Below are positions 48,173 to 58,258 of a DNA stretch of 64,000 nt, in pieces. The translations under genes were made by a program, and so were the position numbers. Location of the stretch: assembly GCF_002848135.1 (NCBI RefSeq), contig NZ_PKGB01000003.1:124001-188000 (forward strand), read 5' to 3'. The DNA comes from Hydrogenovibrio sp. SC-1 (GTDB lineage Bacteria; Pseudomonadota; Gammaproteobacteria; Thiomicrospirales; Thiomicrospiraceae). Under the pieces are notes generated by a model. It ran no database searches. It was not told where the DNA came from and saw only the letters and a program-made list of their open reading frames with translations. Numbering within the stretch: position 1 is the stretch's first letter; every line of letters starts with the position of its first letter.

Positions 48173-49054
48173 ATGACCCTGTTTGAATCCATCTCAACCA
48201 TTCGTAACCAACTGCAACAATGGCGCCAGGCAGGATTACGTGTTGCATTTGTGCCAACTATGGGCAATTTGCATGCAGGTCATCTGAGTTTGGTTGACAT
48301 TGCGCAACAACATGCCGATAAGGTGGTGGTGAGCATTTTTGTCAACCCGATGCAATTTGGTCCAAACGAAGATTACGATCAGTATCCCCGTACATTTGAA
48401 GCGGATAAGGCTGCATTAGAACAGAAATCGGTGGATGCGCTGTTTTTCCCTTCCGTGTCTGAGATGTATCCATCCACTGAGTTGGATTCTAAAGTCGTTG
48501 CGCCTGTCGCTTTAACGTCTATTTTAGAAGGGGTGAGACGACCAGGTCATTTTGATGGCGTGACGACTGTCGTGGCAAAGCTTTTTCAGATTGTTCAGCC
48601 GGATATAGCCGTTTTTGGACAAAAAGACTATCAACAATTTGCTGTGATTCAGTCTATGGTTGAGAGTCTATTTATGCCGATAGAGTTGATAAGAGCAGAG
48701 ATTGTAAGAGATACGGATGGATTGGCCCTCAGTTCTCGTAACCAATATCTAACGCAATCGCAGCGCAAAATAGCGCCAAAGCTATCTCATGCTTTGGAGG
48801 GGATTGAAGCAAAAATGACGATAGGGAACCATGATTACAATAGCTTGTGTCAGGACGCTCATCAAACTTTATTAAAGCAGGGGTTTGATGAGGTGGACTA
48901 TATCGAGATTCGTGATGCCAAAACTTTAATGCCGGTGACAGAATTAAACGGTGGTCGTTCGTTAGTCATTTTAGGGGTGGCTCGCACGGGTTCAGTCCGT
49001 TTGTTGGATAATCGCCTTTATACTCAGACTTTAACCCGGAGAGATGAAGGGTGA
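48173..49054 (+). CDS. panC: Pantothenate synthetase
   Basis: A 293-residue enzyme that joins pantoate and beta-alanine with ATP. It has the HIGH-like PTMGNLHAGHLSLV, FVNPMQFGPNEDY, GQKDYQQFAVI and LSSRNQYL. The ATG immediately follows the panB stop, and its own stop overlaps the pomA-like GTG by four bases, so the stator genes share this transcript. Confidence 0.95.
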   Translation: MTLFESISTIRNQLQQWRQAGLRVAFVPTMGNLHAGHLSLVDIAQQHADKVVVSIFVNPMQFGPNEDYDQYPRTFEADKAALEQKSVDALFFPSVSEMYPSTELDSKVVAPVALTSILEGVRRPGHFDGVTTVVAKLFQIVQPDIAVFGQKDYQQFAVIQSMVESLFMPIELIRAEIVRDTDGLALSSRNQYLTQSQRKIAPKLSHALEGIEAKMTIGNHDYNSLCQDAHQTLLKQGFDEVDYIEIRDAKTLMPVTELNGGRSLVILGVARTGSVRLLDNRLYTQTLTRRDEG

Positions 49055-49824
49055 GTTTTTCGACGTTTATCGGTTTATTTCTCGGGATTGTTATTGTTAT
49101 TGCTGCGATGGCAATGGGATCCTCTATCTTAATTTTTATTAATATCCCAGGGATGATGATTGTGTTGGGTGGCACCATCGCCGCCACTATGATTCGCTAT
49201 TCTTTTAACGAGACCTTTCATGCCATTGCGATGTCATTTCGGATTCTGATGCCATCAACTGACATCCAAGACAAAGATGAAATTGTTGATTTAACAGAAG
49301 ACTTGTTACGGACCTCTCGAAAAAACGGTATTTTGGCATTGGATAATGAAGAGATTCCTAATCGCTTTTATCATCATGGTGCGCGTATGTTGGTCGATGG
49401 TTATTCTAAGGAATTGGTTCGTCAGTCCTTAGAGGAAGAGAACAAGCTTTTTATAGAAAGGGCCAATACTAGCGCAGGTGTATTCTCATCAATTGGTGCA
49501 GCCGCGCCCGCATTTGGGATGATTGGGACGCTGGTCGGATTGATTCAAATGTTATCGAATTTATCAGACCCTTCCAGTATCGGTCCGGCTATGGCTGTTG
49601 CGATGCTAACCACCTTGTATGGAGCAATGATTGCCAATTTATTTGCACTGCCGATGGCTGATAAAATTAATACTTGGGTTCAAGAAGAGTCAATTCGTCA
49701 GTTATTGATTATCGAGGCGTTGGCATCCATTAGTGAGGGTCAGAACCCCATGATGATGCGAGAGTTGCTATCGCCTTATCTCGATAATAGTGCGAATCTT
49801 CCAGTTGAGGAGGCCGAAGCTTGA
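49051..49824 (+). CDS. pomA: Flagellar stator protein, PomA/MotA family
   Basis: A 257-residue inner-membrane stator subunit with four transmembrane segments (about 5-25, 30-50, 150-170, 185-205) and a cytoplasmic loop holding the torque region. VFSSIGAAAPAFGMIGTLVGLI (in parts) and PAMAVAMLTTLYG match the proline-containing channel helices of MotA/PomA. It pairs with the PomB-like protein encoded next, with four-base overlaps on both sides (panC stop and pomB start). Confidence 0.88.
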   Translation: MSFSTFIGLFLGIVIVIAAMAMGSSILIFINIPGMMIVLGGTIAATMIRYSFNETFHAIAMSFRILMPSTDIQDKDEIVDLTEDLLRTSRKNGILALDNEEIPNRFYHHGARMLVDGYSKELVRQSLEEENKLFIERANTSAGVFSSIGAAAPAFGMIGTLVGLIQMLSNLSDPSSIGPAMAVAMLTTLYGAMIANLFALPMADKINTWVQEESIRQLLIIEALASISEGQNPMMMRELLSPYLDNSANLPVEEAEA

Positions 49825-50555
49825 GTTCAAAATCGGATGACTGTCCAGCTTGGTTAGCCACTTTTGCCGATTTAATGTCATTGTTAATGGCTGTATTTGT
49901 GTTGCTATTTGCAATGTCGACTTTAGATGCTAAAAAGTATGAAGCCGTGGTCAAGTCTTTGACCTTTACACTAGGACATGGTTCAGATCTGTCTCAGACC
50001 CAAGTTGAATATTTTAAGAGTGCTGAAGTCAATCAAGCGCAACTTGATAAAAAAGGCGAAACGGTTATTGACGATTTAAAGCCCTTGTTTGAAAGTGTGG
50101 TGGATACCTATGCTACTTCCAATCAAGATAGTGATATTGAAGTCTCCCTTGATAGAGAAAAAAAACAGATTAAGGTGACTTTTGCAGAAAGTATTTCATT
50201 TCAGACGGGGGAAGCAAAGCTAAAGCCGGGGTTTATTGATGAACTAAAAAGGCTGCAACCCTATATTAGTGCTCAAACGAGAGTAAAGGCAATCGGGCAT
50301 ACTGATAAACGCCCTGTCAGTGGTGGTCGCTTTAAGTCAAACTGGGAGTTGTCGAGTGCGAGAGCCGCTGCTGTGGTTGAATTGTTGGTGAGCAAAGGCA
50401 TGGTTCTACCGCAACAAGTTGAGGTGATTGGGGTTGCAGAGAGTCGCCCAGTCGATACTTCCGAAACGCCTGAAGCTTATCAAAAAAACCGGCGCGTAGA
50501 AATTATTTTAGTCCCTCAGCAGTTATCGAAAACTGAGAGTGTTACTTTGGATTGA
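49821..50555 (+). CDS. pomB: Flagellar stator protein, PomB (sodium-type) family
   Basis: A 244-residue protein with one N-terminal membrane helix and a C-terminal OmpA-like peptidoglycan-binding domain (AIGHTDKRPVSGGRFKSNWEL, about 155-180; then NRRVEIILV). The ion-binding Asp lies in WLATFADLMSLLMAVFVLLF, which resembles PomB (FADLMSLLM) more than MotB (YADFMTAMM), suggesting sodium drive; this is an inference. The TTG start overlaps the pomA stop and has GAGGAGG eight bases upstream. Confidence 0.85.
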   Translation: MSSKSDDCPAWLATFADLMSLLMAVFVLLFAMSTLDAKKYEAVVKSLTFTLGHGSDLSQTQVEYFKSAEVNQAQLDKKGETVIDDLKPLFESVVDTYATSNQDSDIEVSLDREKKQIKVTFAESISFQTGEAKLKPGFIDELKRLQPYISAQTRVKAIGHTDKRPVSGGRFKSNWELSSARAAAVVELLVSKGMVLPQQVEVIGVAESRPVDTSETPEAYQKNRRVEIILVPQQLSKTESVTLD

Positions 50556-50597
50556 AACGCGTTGGAAATGAATTGTCCCGAATAGGTGACAAGTGCA

Positions 50598-50990
50598 TTA
50601 AGCGGAATGCTGCTGCATTTGTTTAGGGATGGTGTTGCGTGTATGGGTAATTTCATTTTTTTCATTGAAATACACCATAATGGGTTGAAAGGCATCTGCT
50701 TCTTTTTCATCTAGAGTTGCATAGGTAGCAATAATTAGTAAATCACCAGGCCTGGCTTTATGGGCAGCTGCACCATTTACCGAGATAATTCCCGTGTGTT
50801 CTTCAGCACGAATAGCATAGGTGGTAAAACGTTCACCATTATTGATGTTGTAGATCTGGATTTGTTCGTATTCCCGGATGCCTGCCACTTCTAGCAAGTG
50901 CCCATCAATCGCGCAGGAGCCTTCATAGTCCAGCTCTGCATGAGTCGTGGTAACGCGATGTAATTTAGATTTTAGCAAAGTGATTTGCAT
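50598..50990 (-). CDS. panD: Aspartate 1-decarboxylase
   Basis: A 130-residue proenzyme that makes beta-alanine for PanC. It cleaves itself at Gly24-Ser25 (YEGSCAID), with Ser25 becoming the pyruvoyl cofactor; numbering from ATG 50990 puts the pair exactly at 24-25, which fixes the start. [12 protein letters not shown] is also typical. It faces panBC across the stator genes. A CCAGGCCTGG copy at 50746 uses the third reading frame (ARPGD). Confidence 0.95.
   Translation of the reverse strand: MQITLLKSKLHRVTTTHAELDYEGSCAIDGHLLEVAGIREYEQIQIYNINNGERFTTYAIRAEEHTGIISVNGAAAHKARPGDLLIIATYATLDEKEADAFQPIMVYFNEKNEITHTRNTIPKQMQQHSA
50746..50755. repeat. Iterated palindrome copy in panD
   Basis: Exact CCAGGCCTGG on the coding (minus) strand, read as ARPGD, the third possible frame. 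Confidence 0.9.
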
Positions 50991-51106
50991 ACTAGACACC
51001 TGTCAGTAAATCATTCGGGGGCAAATTATAACGTATTTATTTTAAAAGTGTTACTTGCATGTCTTTATCGGGTCTAAAGACACAGCAAGCCACTTTTATT
51101 AAGTTT

Positions 51107-53896
51107 CTAGCCAGTATTCCGCATGCCAGCAGCAATTGCATTGATGCTATTCAGTAGCGGGGTAAGCCAGGCCTCTCTTTCTTCATCACTGAGACTGGTG
51201 TCTTTATAACGCTTTAAGACAGCAATCTGGATATGGTTTAACGGCTCTAGATAGGGCGTTCTACGGGAGAGTGAGAGTGCTACTTGTGGGGTATCCGCCA
51301 TTAAATAGTCATTACCGCTAATACCCAAACAAGTTTCAACTGAGCGAATGTGCTCTTCCGCAATCATGTTATAGATTTTTTCTGCCTGTTTTTGATCTAG
51401 GCCTAATTTACTATAGCTCTTACCAATAATGAGGTCCGTTTTAAACAGTGCCATTTGGATATTGCTGAGCAGACTCTTAAAGAAAGGCCAGTTTTCATAC
51501 ATTTCTTTCAACTGTTCAGGAGACTGGGTTTTTGCCCATTTTTGCAGAGCATGGCCGGTGCCATACCAGGCAGGGAAAGTCAGTCTAGCCTGTGCCCAGC
51601 CAAATATCCAAGGGATGGCTCGTATTGAAGACTTGGATAAATTCCCTTTTTTGCGGTGAGATGGGCGCGATCCGATATTTAACAGTCCAATTTCAGTAAC
51701 CGGCGTAGCCTCATAAAAGAATTTAAAGAAGCCTTCGGTATGATCCGTCAATTCACGGAATGCCAATTCACCTTCTTTCGATAAATTCTGCATCGCTTCT
51801 AAATGGGCGGGGTTATCCTGTACTGAAGGCTTCACCAGGCCTTTACTGGCTTTCATTAGGCCAGTAATCCCCATCGATAATTCATACATCGCGGTTTCAG
51901 CATTACTGTACTTATAAGAGAGCACTTCACCTTGTTCGGTAAATTTGATTTGCCCTCTTACAGTACCGGTCGGCTGCGATAAAATCGCACTATGAGTTGG
52001 TCCGCCACCGCGACCGACTGTGCCACCACGACCATGGAATAGACGGCAATCAATGTCATAATTATCAGCAAGTTTCATGATCTGTTGCTGAGCCTGATAA
52101 AGTGTCCAAGCAGAGGATAAGTTACCGCCATCCTTAGCAGAATCTGAATAGCCGAGCATGATTTCCTGCTGATTGCCAGATGCTTTCAATAAGGCATGAT
52201 ACGTTGGATTGTCAAACAAGGCAGACGTAACTGGGACAATGTGCTCCAAATCTTGTATGGTTTCAAATAATGGAGAAATTCGAATTTTACAATAAGGTTC
52301 GCCTGCATTGTAACCCGCAAGTCCTGCTTGGTGAGCTAAGAACAGCACCTCCATAACATGACTGGCTTCATGGGTCATAGAGATTACGTAATTGTTAAAC
52401 GCTTTTTCACTAATCTCCTCACGCATTTCACGCATGACGTTGAATACTTTTAATACTTCAACCGTCATTTTCTTTAGATCAAGATGCTGGGTGTCGATAA
52501 TTGTTGGTGACGAGATTTGTTGTGCCAATAAGTCAAGTCGTTCTGCTTCTGATAAGCTTTGGTAGTCAATATCGAGATGTGACAATAAATCCGTAACGGC
52601 ATCAGTATGCACAGTCGATTCTTGGCGAATATCCAAGCGCATTAAATAGAAGCCAAAGGTTTGGACAAGTCGAATGAGGTCTTTCAGGCTTGCGTCAGCG
52701 ACATCTTGGTCGCCATGACTACAGAGAGATGCATAAATAAGTTCTAAGTCATCTAGAAATTCGGTTTCATTGTGATAGCCAAATTTCGGCTTTTCAGCAT
52801 TTTCGCCATTCAATTGCGCTTCAATATAATCTAAATTGTCTTGTAAGCGACCATTAATCAAGTATAAGAAGCGGCGATAGGGCTCATCCCGAAAGCGATC
52901 CGCACGTTTATGAAAAACGCGTTCTTGCAAATCAGCATCGATAATGGTGGCTCGGTTAATCACTTCTTGTTTGATATTGGTAATATAGCGAGATTGGGTC
53001 AGGTGTGAACTGAGCTCAAAGATACGTTTTTGATATTCATACATCACCGCGCGACTTTGCATGAGTAATGCATTTACAGTCGTTTCGTGCGTCACAAATG
53101 GGTTTCCATCTCGATCTCCACCGATCCAAGAGCCAAACGTTAAGAAGTTTGGCGTAGGAATGTGATCATTTGGATAGTGGCGAGCTAGTGCTCTTTCCAT
53201 ATAACGGTAAACCGTTGGTACCGCCTTGAATAGCGACTGGCGGAAATAATAGATACCATTTCGAATTTCGTCTTCTACCGTCGGTTTCATGCGGCGAACT
53301 TCGTCGGTTTTCCATAATACTTGTATTTGATATTGTAAACGCTTAATGACTTCTTCTTGTGCATAAGGATTGTTATAGGCTTCTGCCTCGTTTAAATCGC
53401 CCAGCGTTAAGAAGATACGACGTAAGTTTTCCATCACAGCACGGCGCTTCGATTCGGTTGGGTGCGCCGTGAATACAGGGATATAGCATAGTTGATTAAT
53501 GAGGGTTTCAACTTCTTCAGCACTTAAGCCTTCTTGCTTGAACTCGCCAATGGTATTGAGTACGGACCCCATCCATAATGGACCATCTGATTTGAGTTGG
53601 CTTTGGCGTTCATGAAATTGGTGTTCTTCCTCTGCCAAATTGACCAAACTGAAATAGAGGTTAAAAGCACGGATAATTAAAATCAGATTTTCAGGCGTTT
53701 GTTCTTCAATAAAGGCCTTTAATTCGGTACGCAGCTCTGGATCGTTCTTTTCATGAAGTCGAATATAGCCTTTTCTGAGTTTTTCAATTGCATTTAAAGT
53801 CGTTTTGCCAACTTGTGTTTCAATGACCTCTCCAAGTAAAGAGCCTAAAAGTTTTACACGAGATCGAAGTTGCTTATCACGATGTTCCGTTGCCAT
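51107..53896 (-). CDS. ppc: Phosphoenolpyruvate carboxylase
   Basis: A 929-residue enzyme that adds bicarbonate to phosphoenolpyruvate to make oxaloacetate, feeding the TCA cycle and amino acids in an autotroph. It has the catalytic-His motif FTAHPTESKRR near residue 155, GSWIGGDRDGNPFVTHET (18 residues), the glycine-rich loop FHGRGGTVGRGGGPTH, and a C-terminal MRNTG close to the usual QNTG. The length and the ATG start are standard. No adjacent partner; between panD and ppc an 8-bp-arm stem (51060-51082) is visible. Confidence 0.96.
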   Translation of the reverse strand: MATEHRDKQLRSRVKLLGSLLGEVIETQVGKTTLNAIEKLRKGYIRLHEKNDPELRTELKAFIEEQTPENLILIIRAFNLYFSLVNLAEEEHQFHERQSQLKSDGPLWMGSVLNTIGEFKQEGLSAEEVETLINQLCYIPVFTAHPTESKRRAVMENLRRIFLTLGDLNEAEAYNNPYAQEEVIKRLQYQIQVLWKTDEVRRMKPTVEDEIRNGIYYFRQSLFKAVPTVYRYMERALARHYPNDHIPTPNFLTFGSWIGGDRDGNPFVTHETTVNALLMQSRAVMYEYQKRIFELSSHLTQSRYITNIKQEVINRATIIDADLQERVFHKRADRFRDEPYRRFLYLINGRLQDNLDYIEAQLNGENAEKPKFGYHNETEFLDDLELIYASLCSHGDQDVADASLKDLIRLVQTFGFYLMRLDIRQESTVHTDAVTDLLSHLDIDYQSLSEAERLDLLAQQISSPTIIDTQHLDLKKMTVEVLKVFNVMREMREEISEKAFNNYVISMTHEASHVMEVLFLAHQAGLAGYNAGEPYCKIRISPLFETIQDLEHIVPVTSALFDNPTYHALLKASGNQQEIMLGYSDSAKDGGNLSSAWTLYQAQQQIMKLADNYDIDCRLFHGRGGTVGRGGGPTHSAILSQPTGTVRGQIKFTEQGEVLSYKYSNAETAMYELSMGITGLMKASKGLVKPSVQDNPAHLEAMQNLSKEGELAFRELTDHTEGFFKFFYEATPVTEIGLLNIGSRPSHRKKGNLSKSSIRAIPWIFGWAQARLTFPAWYGTGHALQKWAKTQSPEQLKEMYENWPFFKSLLSNIQMALFKTDLIIGKSYSKLGLDQKQAEKIYNMIAEEHIRSVETCLGISGNDYLMADTPQVALSLSRRTPYLEPLNHIQIAVLKRYKDTSLSDEEREAWLTPLLNSINAIAAGMRNTG

Positions 53897-54012
53897 TATT
53901 TTATCCGTAGGTTTTTAAAATTTGAGTAATTGGGGAGGATTATAGCATTTTTCAACGCTATAACCGAATCCTGATATTTCTGTTCGCTCAGTTCGGAGGA
54001 TTGAATGTTAGG

Positions 54013-54690
54013 TTAGAGCTTTGGGTACTGAAAATTCTCAAAGTCACGTTTATAGAGTTCGTGAATGAGATCTAATTCAGCTTGACTCAGTTCTGAAGGG
54101 TCTAAGCCTTTTTTATAAGTCCCTTTGCGATGGTGTTCTAATTTTAAGTCGGGGATATCCAGTCGTTGTGCCAGTTGTTCACAGTCTTGCTGAATATGTT
54201 CAAATCGTCCGATATGATTCACTAGGCATTCACCATGATGGTCATATATAAAGCTAGTTTGATCTTCTAAAAGCGCAAAGCGCTGAACTCGGGTTCGAAA
54301 AGCTTTTTGAGACCCTTTTAATCGCCACTCAAGGTAAGCCTCAAAAGTTTGTTTGTTGACTATGTTGGCATATTTTTTATAAACGTAGGTTTTTAAAAAG
54401 TGGTAATGCGAATAGGCATGGGTGTAAGGAGATCGCACAAATGCAAACCGATAATAACTATCATAGACTTCGGGTGATAGTTTTTGACGGACAAAATTAG
54501 CGGTATCATGCATTTCAAACCAGGCTTTTTCAGGATTGACGGGGCCGCCAATTGGAAGAGCTCTGCGAATCGCACGCCAGGTTGTCATGGTTCTCGAGTT
54601 GGCGTATGGGTGAAGTTTTTTGGCGATTGAGGTGCCGGCCGTTTTAGGAATATGAATGAAAATAAAATTTTTCTGGTTTGAAATGACCAT
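54013..54690 (-). CDS. Sulfotransferase-family protein
   Basis: A 225-residue cytoplasmic protein with the PAPS-binding loop IFIHIPKTAGTS (5'-phosphosulfate site) near residue 10 and FAFVRSPYTHAYSHY (3'-phosphate site) near residue 85, typical of the Sulfotransfer_2 family. It probably moves a sulfate group from PAPS to a carbohydrate. It lies downstream of the lipid A acyltransferase on the same strand, 93 bases away, which suggests a glycolipid or LPS substrate; this is not shown by sequence. Confidence 0.75.
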   Translation of the reverse strand: MVISNQKNFIFIHIPKTAGTSIAKKLHPYANSRTMTTWRAIRRALPIGGPVNPEKAWFEMHDTANFVRQKLSPEVYDSYYRFAFVRSPYTHAYSHYHFLKTYVYKKYANIVNKQTFEAYLEWRLKGSQKAFRTRVQRFALLEDQTSFIYDHHGECLVNHIGRFEHIQQDCEQLAQRLDIPDLKLEHHRKGTYKKGLDPSELSQAELDLIHELYKRDFENFQYPKL

Positions 54691-54783
54691 TTTTGGCTTC
54701 CGAAAAAGAGTGAGTTTTTAGAGTGCGATAGCCTACCATGCTTATGCAGAATTGTCATCTGAGATATGAGCAAGGAAAGGGGG

Positions 54784-55707
54784 CTAAAATTTAATATTCC
54801 AGCGATTGTGAGTCCACAAATATTGGCTGGGGTTTTCTGTAATTTCGACTTCGTAAAGTTGATGAAGTTTTTGGATATCTTGATAATCGTCTCCACTGGG
54901 AAAATTGTCAAGCGGTGGTAAAAAAGTTAAATGATAGTCCAAGCCGATTCGTCGGGTAAAGACCGGAATAATGGCTGCGTTTGTACGTTTTGCCAGTTTA
55001 CAAATGCCGGGGTTGCTAGGTGCGTCCATATTAAAAAAAGGCACATTTATTTTCCCCTTAGCACGGTAACGTTGGTCTGGTGCGATCCAAATGACTTGAT
55101 TATTGCGTAATGCTCGAACGATGCCCTTTGTGTCTTTATTAGAGATAGGAATGCTGGAATATTGTTTTGGATCTGGAGTATTGGCAATAGTTCGACTTTG
55201 GGTAATTAAGGTTTCCATTAAAGGGTTATCATGGGGTCTATAAATAGGTCTAAAATCAGTAATGTAGGTTAGCATGAGTCCTGTCGTCTCCATGGTAGTG
55301 AAATGCGGAACCACTAATAAAATGCCCCGATTTTTTATGGTGTAAAAGTGCTCTAGACCATGAAAATGAAAATATTGACGCTCATTGTTATTTGGGTGCT
55401 TTCGATAACGACCCCAAAAGTTCATAGTGGTTTCGGCAAGGCTGATCCCCAGTGATTCAAAATGTTGTTTGGTGAGTTGTGAAATTTCGTTGGCTGTTTT
55501 TTCAGGAAAGCAATTTTGCAAGTTGTGATGGGCAATTCGTTTTCTGGATGGCGCAATGTAGTAGAGCAGTCTGCCGATTACTTTACCAACCGCCATTTTG
55601 GGTCGATAGGGTAGCCAGCCAATTAGTCTAAGGAGTCCAAAGCCAATCCAGATTCCCCAATATTGCAGTTTGAGGTATTTTATTTGGAAAGGGCTTGAGT
55701 TATTCAA
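54784..55707 (-). CDS. Lipid A lauroyl/myristoyl-type acyltransferase
   Basis: A membrane-anchored LpxL/LpxM/HtrB-type acyltransferase of about 307 residues. It has [15 protein letters not shown] (the HX4E catalytic motif), IWIAPDQRY and [14 protein letters not shown]. It adds a secondary acyl chain to lipid A. TTG at 55707 overlaps the msbA stop and has AAGG eight bases upstream; the open frame runs to ATG 55746 (320 residues). Which chain it adds cannot be told. Confidence 0.85.
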   Translation of the reverse strand: MNNSSPFQIKYLKLQYWGIWIGFGLLRLIGWLPYRPKMAVGKVIGRLLYYIAPSRKRIAHHNLQNCFPEKTANEISQLTKQHFESLGISLAETTMNFWGRYRKHPNNNERQYFHFHGLEHFYTIKNRGILLVVPHFTTMETTGLMLTYITDFRPIYRPHDNPLMETLITQSRTIANTPDPKQYSSIPISNKDTKGIVRALRNNQVIWIAPDQRYRAKGKINVPFFNMDAPSNPGICKLAKRTNAAIIPVFTRRIGLDYHLTFLPPLDNFPSGDDYQDIQKLHQLYEVEITENPSQYLWTHNRWNIKF

Positions 55708-57439
55708 TGGGCGTGCCTTGTTGGTATAGGGTTCGATAGGTGCCATCTAAAGCCATTAATGACGTATGCGTCCCTTGTTCTATCAGATTGCCATTTTCGA
55801 GCACAACAATATTGTCGGCATTTTCAATGGTACTGAGGCGATGGGCAATGATAATGACGGTTCGATCTTGTTTGAGCTTATGCATCGCTTGTTGGATGGC
55901 GTGCTCGCTTTGATTGTCTAATGCCGAGGTTGCTTCATCGAGAATGAGGATGGGTGCATTCTTGAGGAATGCTCTGGCAATGGCCAAGCGTTGACGTTGT
56001 CCGCCAGAAAGTAAGGAACCATTCTCACCAATCATCGTATTGAGGCCTTGCGGCATTTTTTCGATAAATTCCCACGCATGGGCGGCTTTAGCCGCTGCGA
56101 TAATCGCTTCTTCATCAAATTCAGTATGGCCATACGCAATGTTCGCGGCAATGGTGTCATTAAAGAGAATGACATTTTGACTCACCAGTGCAATATTTTG
56201 TCTTAGGTTGCTCAGTTCAATGTCTCGGATGGCATGACCATCAATCAAAATGTTCCCCGATTGGATTTCATAGAACCGAGTGATTAAGTTAGCTAGCGTA
56301 GTTTTACCACTTCCTGATTGCCCAACTAAAGCAGTGGTTTTCTTCGCTGGGATTATCAGTGAAAATTGATTTAATGCAGGCGCTTCGGCACCTTGATAAC
56401 GGAAGGTGACTTTATCAAAGCGAATTTCACCTTTGGGATTTTGCAGGTGCTGTTGGCCTTGGTTTGGTTCGTTCGGCCGGTCCAATAAATCAAAAATGCT
56501 TTCTGAGGCGGCCATGCCTTTTTGAATGGTTTGGTTAATACTGGTTAAGCGCCGAATTGGGTCAAAAATCATTGCCATAGCGGTAATGAACGCAATGAAC
56601 TCTCCCGGGGTGAATAAGTCTTGAGCCGACATTAAGGAGGCAACATAAAGTACGCCTGAGAGGGCGATCGCCGCCATGATCTGAACCAGTGGTACGTTTA
56701 AGGAAGCGACCCGAACCACTGCCATTGTATGTTGGCGAAGGGTTTCTGCTGTATTGAAAAAGCGTTTTTCTTCATAACGTTCGGCATTGTAGATTTTAAT
56801 ATCTTGATGACCATTCAAGCCTTCTTCCAATCTTGATGTTAATTCTCCCATGCTGTTTTGCATTTCTTTACTGGAGTTGCGCATTAGTTTGCTGGCACGG
56901 CGGATAATGATCGCAACGATCGGCCCAATCAGTAGCATTAATAACGTCAGTTGCCAGGAGGTATAGAGCAAAAAACCGATTAGGCCCAGAATAATAAAGG
57001 TGTCACGAATAATGACGATCCACGCTTGGCTTAGCGAATTGCCAACCTGAAGCACATCATAGGTGATTTTAGAAAGCAGCCTACCCATAGTGTAATCGGT
57101 ATGCGTTTGTTGTGGTAACCGGTTCATTTTGGCAAACATTTCAGCCCGAATATCTAAAATCGCCTTATGCGCAACCCATTCGCTGGTGACTTTGCTGATA
57201 TATTCCGTAATCCCTTTAATGACAAAAACCAACATAATCAATAACGGAATATGCAGAATTGCTTCAGGGTCTTTAGCAATCAAACTGTCATCCACTAGTG
57301 GTTTGAGTAGGGCCGGCATTAGAGGTTCCATACTGGCGGTAATAATCAATGTGACTAAGGTGAGTAGTACCACTTTCCAGTAAGGCTTAATGTAGCTGAG
57401 TAATCGTTTGTATAAGCGGAGCGTCTGTTTATCGAACAC
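55700..57439 (-). CDS. msbA: Lipid A export ABC transporter MsbA
   Basis: A 579-residue half-transporter: six membrane helices (about 1-320) and a C-terminal ATPase domain. Walker [11 protein letters not shown], signature [14 protein letters not shown] and Walker [13 protein letters not shown] are present. It flips lipid A-core across the inner membrane. The stop overlaps the acyltransferase start, so the two lipid A genes are coupled; the phosphatase lies just upstream (nine bases). Confidence 0.93.
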   Translation of the reverse strand: MFDKQTLRLYKRLLSYIKPYWKVVLLTLVTLIITASMEPLMPALLKPLVDDSLIAKDPEAILHIPLLIMLVFVIKGITEYISKVTSEWVAHKAILDIRAEMFAKMNRLPQQTHTDYTMGRLLSKITYDVLQVGNSLSQAWIVIIRDTFIILGLIGFLLYTSWQLTLLMLLIGPIVAIIIRRASKLMRNSSKEMQNSMGELTSRLEEGLNGHQDIKIYNAERYEEKRFFNTAETLRQHTMAVVRVASLNVPLVQIMAAIALSGVLYVASLMSAQDLFTPGEFIAFITAMAMIFDPIRRLTSINQTIQKGMAASESIFDLLDRPNEPNQGQQHLQNPKGEIRFDKVTFRYQGAEAPALNQFSLIIPAKKTTALVGQSGSGKTTLANLITRFYEIQSGNILIDGHAIRDIELSNLRQNIALVSQNVILFNDTIAANIAYGHTEFDEEAIIAAAKAAHAWEFIEKMPQGLNTMIGENGSLLSGGQRQRLAIARAFLKNAPILILDEATSALDNQSEHAIQQAMHKLKQDRTVIIIAHRLSTIENADNIVVLENGNLIEQGTHTSLMALDGTYRTLYQQGTPIE

Positions 57440-57448
57440 AATTTGGCC

Positions 57449-58111
57449 TTATTCGCGTTTTAAAAGTTTATCGACAACAATATTTGCCCAGCCGGCACTG
57501 ACAAATTTTTGATTCAAAGCGGGTTTGTCGTAATGTTGGGTGACCCACTCCATAAAGGTGGTTCCTGGGTGTTGTTTTTCATAGGCCATAAACGCATCAA
57601 AAAAATAATCAAGTTTGCCTGTATTGGCCCAGCGAAAATGGCCATATTTCATGCTAAGCTCTGAAACAGCTTTTTGAATCGGTTGTTTGAGGATGAAGTG
57701 TTTGTAAAATACGCTCATGAGTCCGGCTCGATCAGCGCCTGATTTGCAGTGGATTAAAATCGGGTATTCAGCGGTTTCTAAAATTTCTTTAGCCTTAATG
57801 ATTTCTTCTACTTCCGGTAATCTACGGGAGGACATGACATGATTGACAAGGATTAAGCCCAGTTTGTCACAAGCCGCTTTTTCAAAAAGGTACGGGCCTT
57901 TGGTGTCTGCGCGGCGCATGCTGACAATGGTTTTGACGCCATATTTTTTTTGGACTTTTTTAAGAAAGCCTGCAGAAGGGTGATTGCTCCGATAAGCGTC
58001 CGCTGATAACCGGTGAAAATTTCGATAAAGTTTGCGCAAAATTTCATGGTCAATAAACCAAGTTTCAAAAAAGGCGATTAATTTGCCTCGTAAAGAGAGT
58101 TGCTTTTCCAT
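57449..58111 (-). CDS. Protein-tyrosine/dual-specificity phosphatase-like protein
   Basis: A 220-residue Cys-based phosphatase with the P-loop [14 protein letters not shown] (HCx5R) near residue 123 and a possible general-acid region before it. Bacterial members of this family often sit in LPS clusters and may act on a lipid A or sugar phosphate, but that is context only. ATG 58111 is preferred to 58123. Divergent from hldD across 147 bases. Confidence 0.7.
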   Translation of the reverse strand: MEKQLSLRGKLIAFFETWFIDHEILRKLYRNFHRLSADAYRSNHPSAGFLKKVQKKYGVKTIVSMRRADTKGPYLFEKAACDKLGLILVNHVMSSRRLPEVEEIIKAKEILETAEYPILIHCKSGADRAGLMSVFYKHFILKQPIQKAVSELSMKYGHFRWANTGKLDYFFDAFMAYEKQHPGTTFMEWVTQHYDKPALNQKFVSAGWANIVVDKLLKRE

Positions 58112-58173
58112 TCTTCCAGTCACGTCAATTTAATCCGATATTTTACCTTTTTTAGCCATTATCGTGGTGTAAA

Positions 58174-58182
58174 TGATAAAAT
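58174..58182 (+). promoter_or_regulatory. Possible extended -10 promoter of hldD
   Basis: TGATAAAAT (TG-N plus TAAAAT) 77 bases before the hldD ATG. No convincing -35 box. It sits in the divergent region with the phosphatase gene. Confidence 0.35.
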
Positions 58183-58258
58183 TATCCGTTATATGTCCAG
58201 TGTTTTGTTGTGTGTTGAGCCAACAAAAGACTTAGTTAAGCAGATGATGGAGAATTTT

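Noticed and set aside
51060-51082. Stem TGTCTTTA / TAAAGACA between panD and ppc as a terminator of ppc
   Set aside because: 8-bp AT-rich stem with no T-run in the direction of ppc transcription; too weak to list as a terminator.
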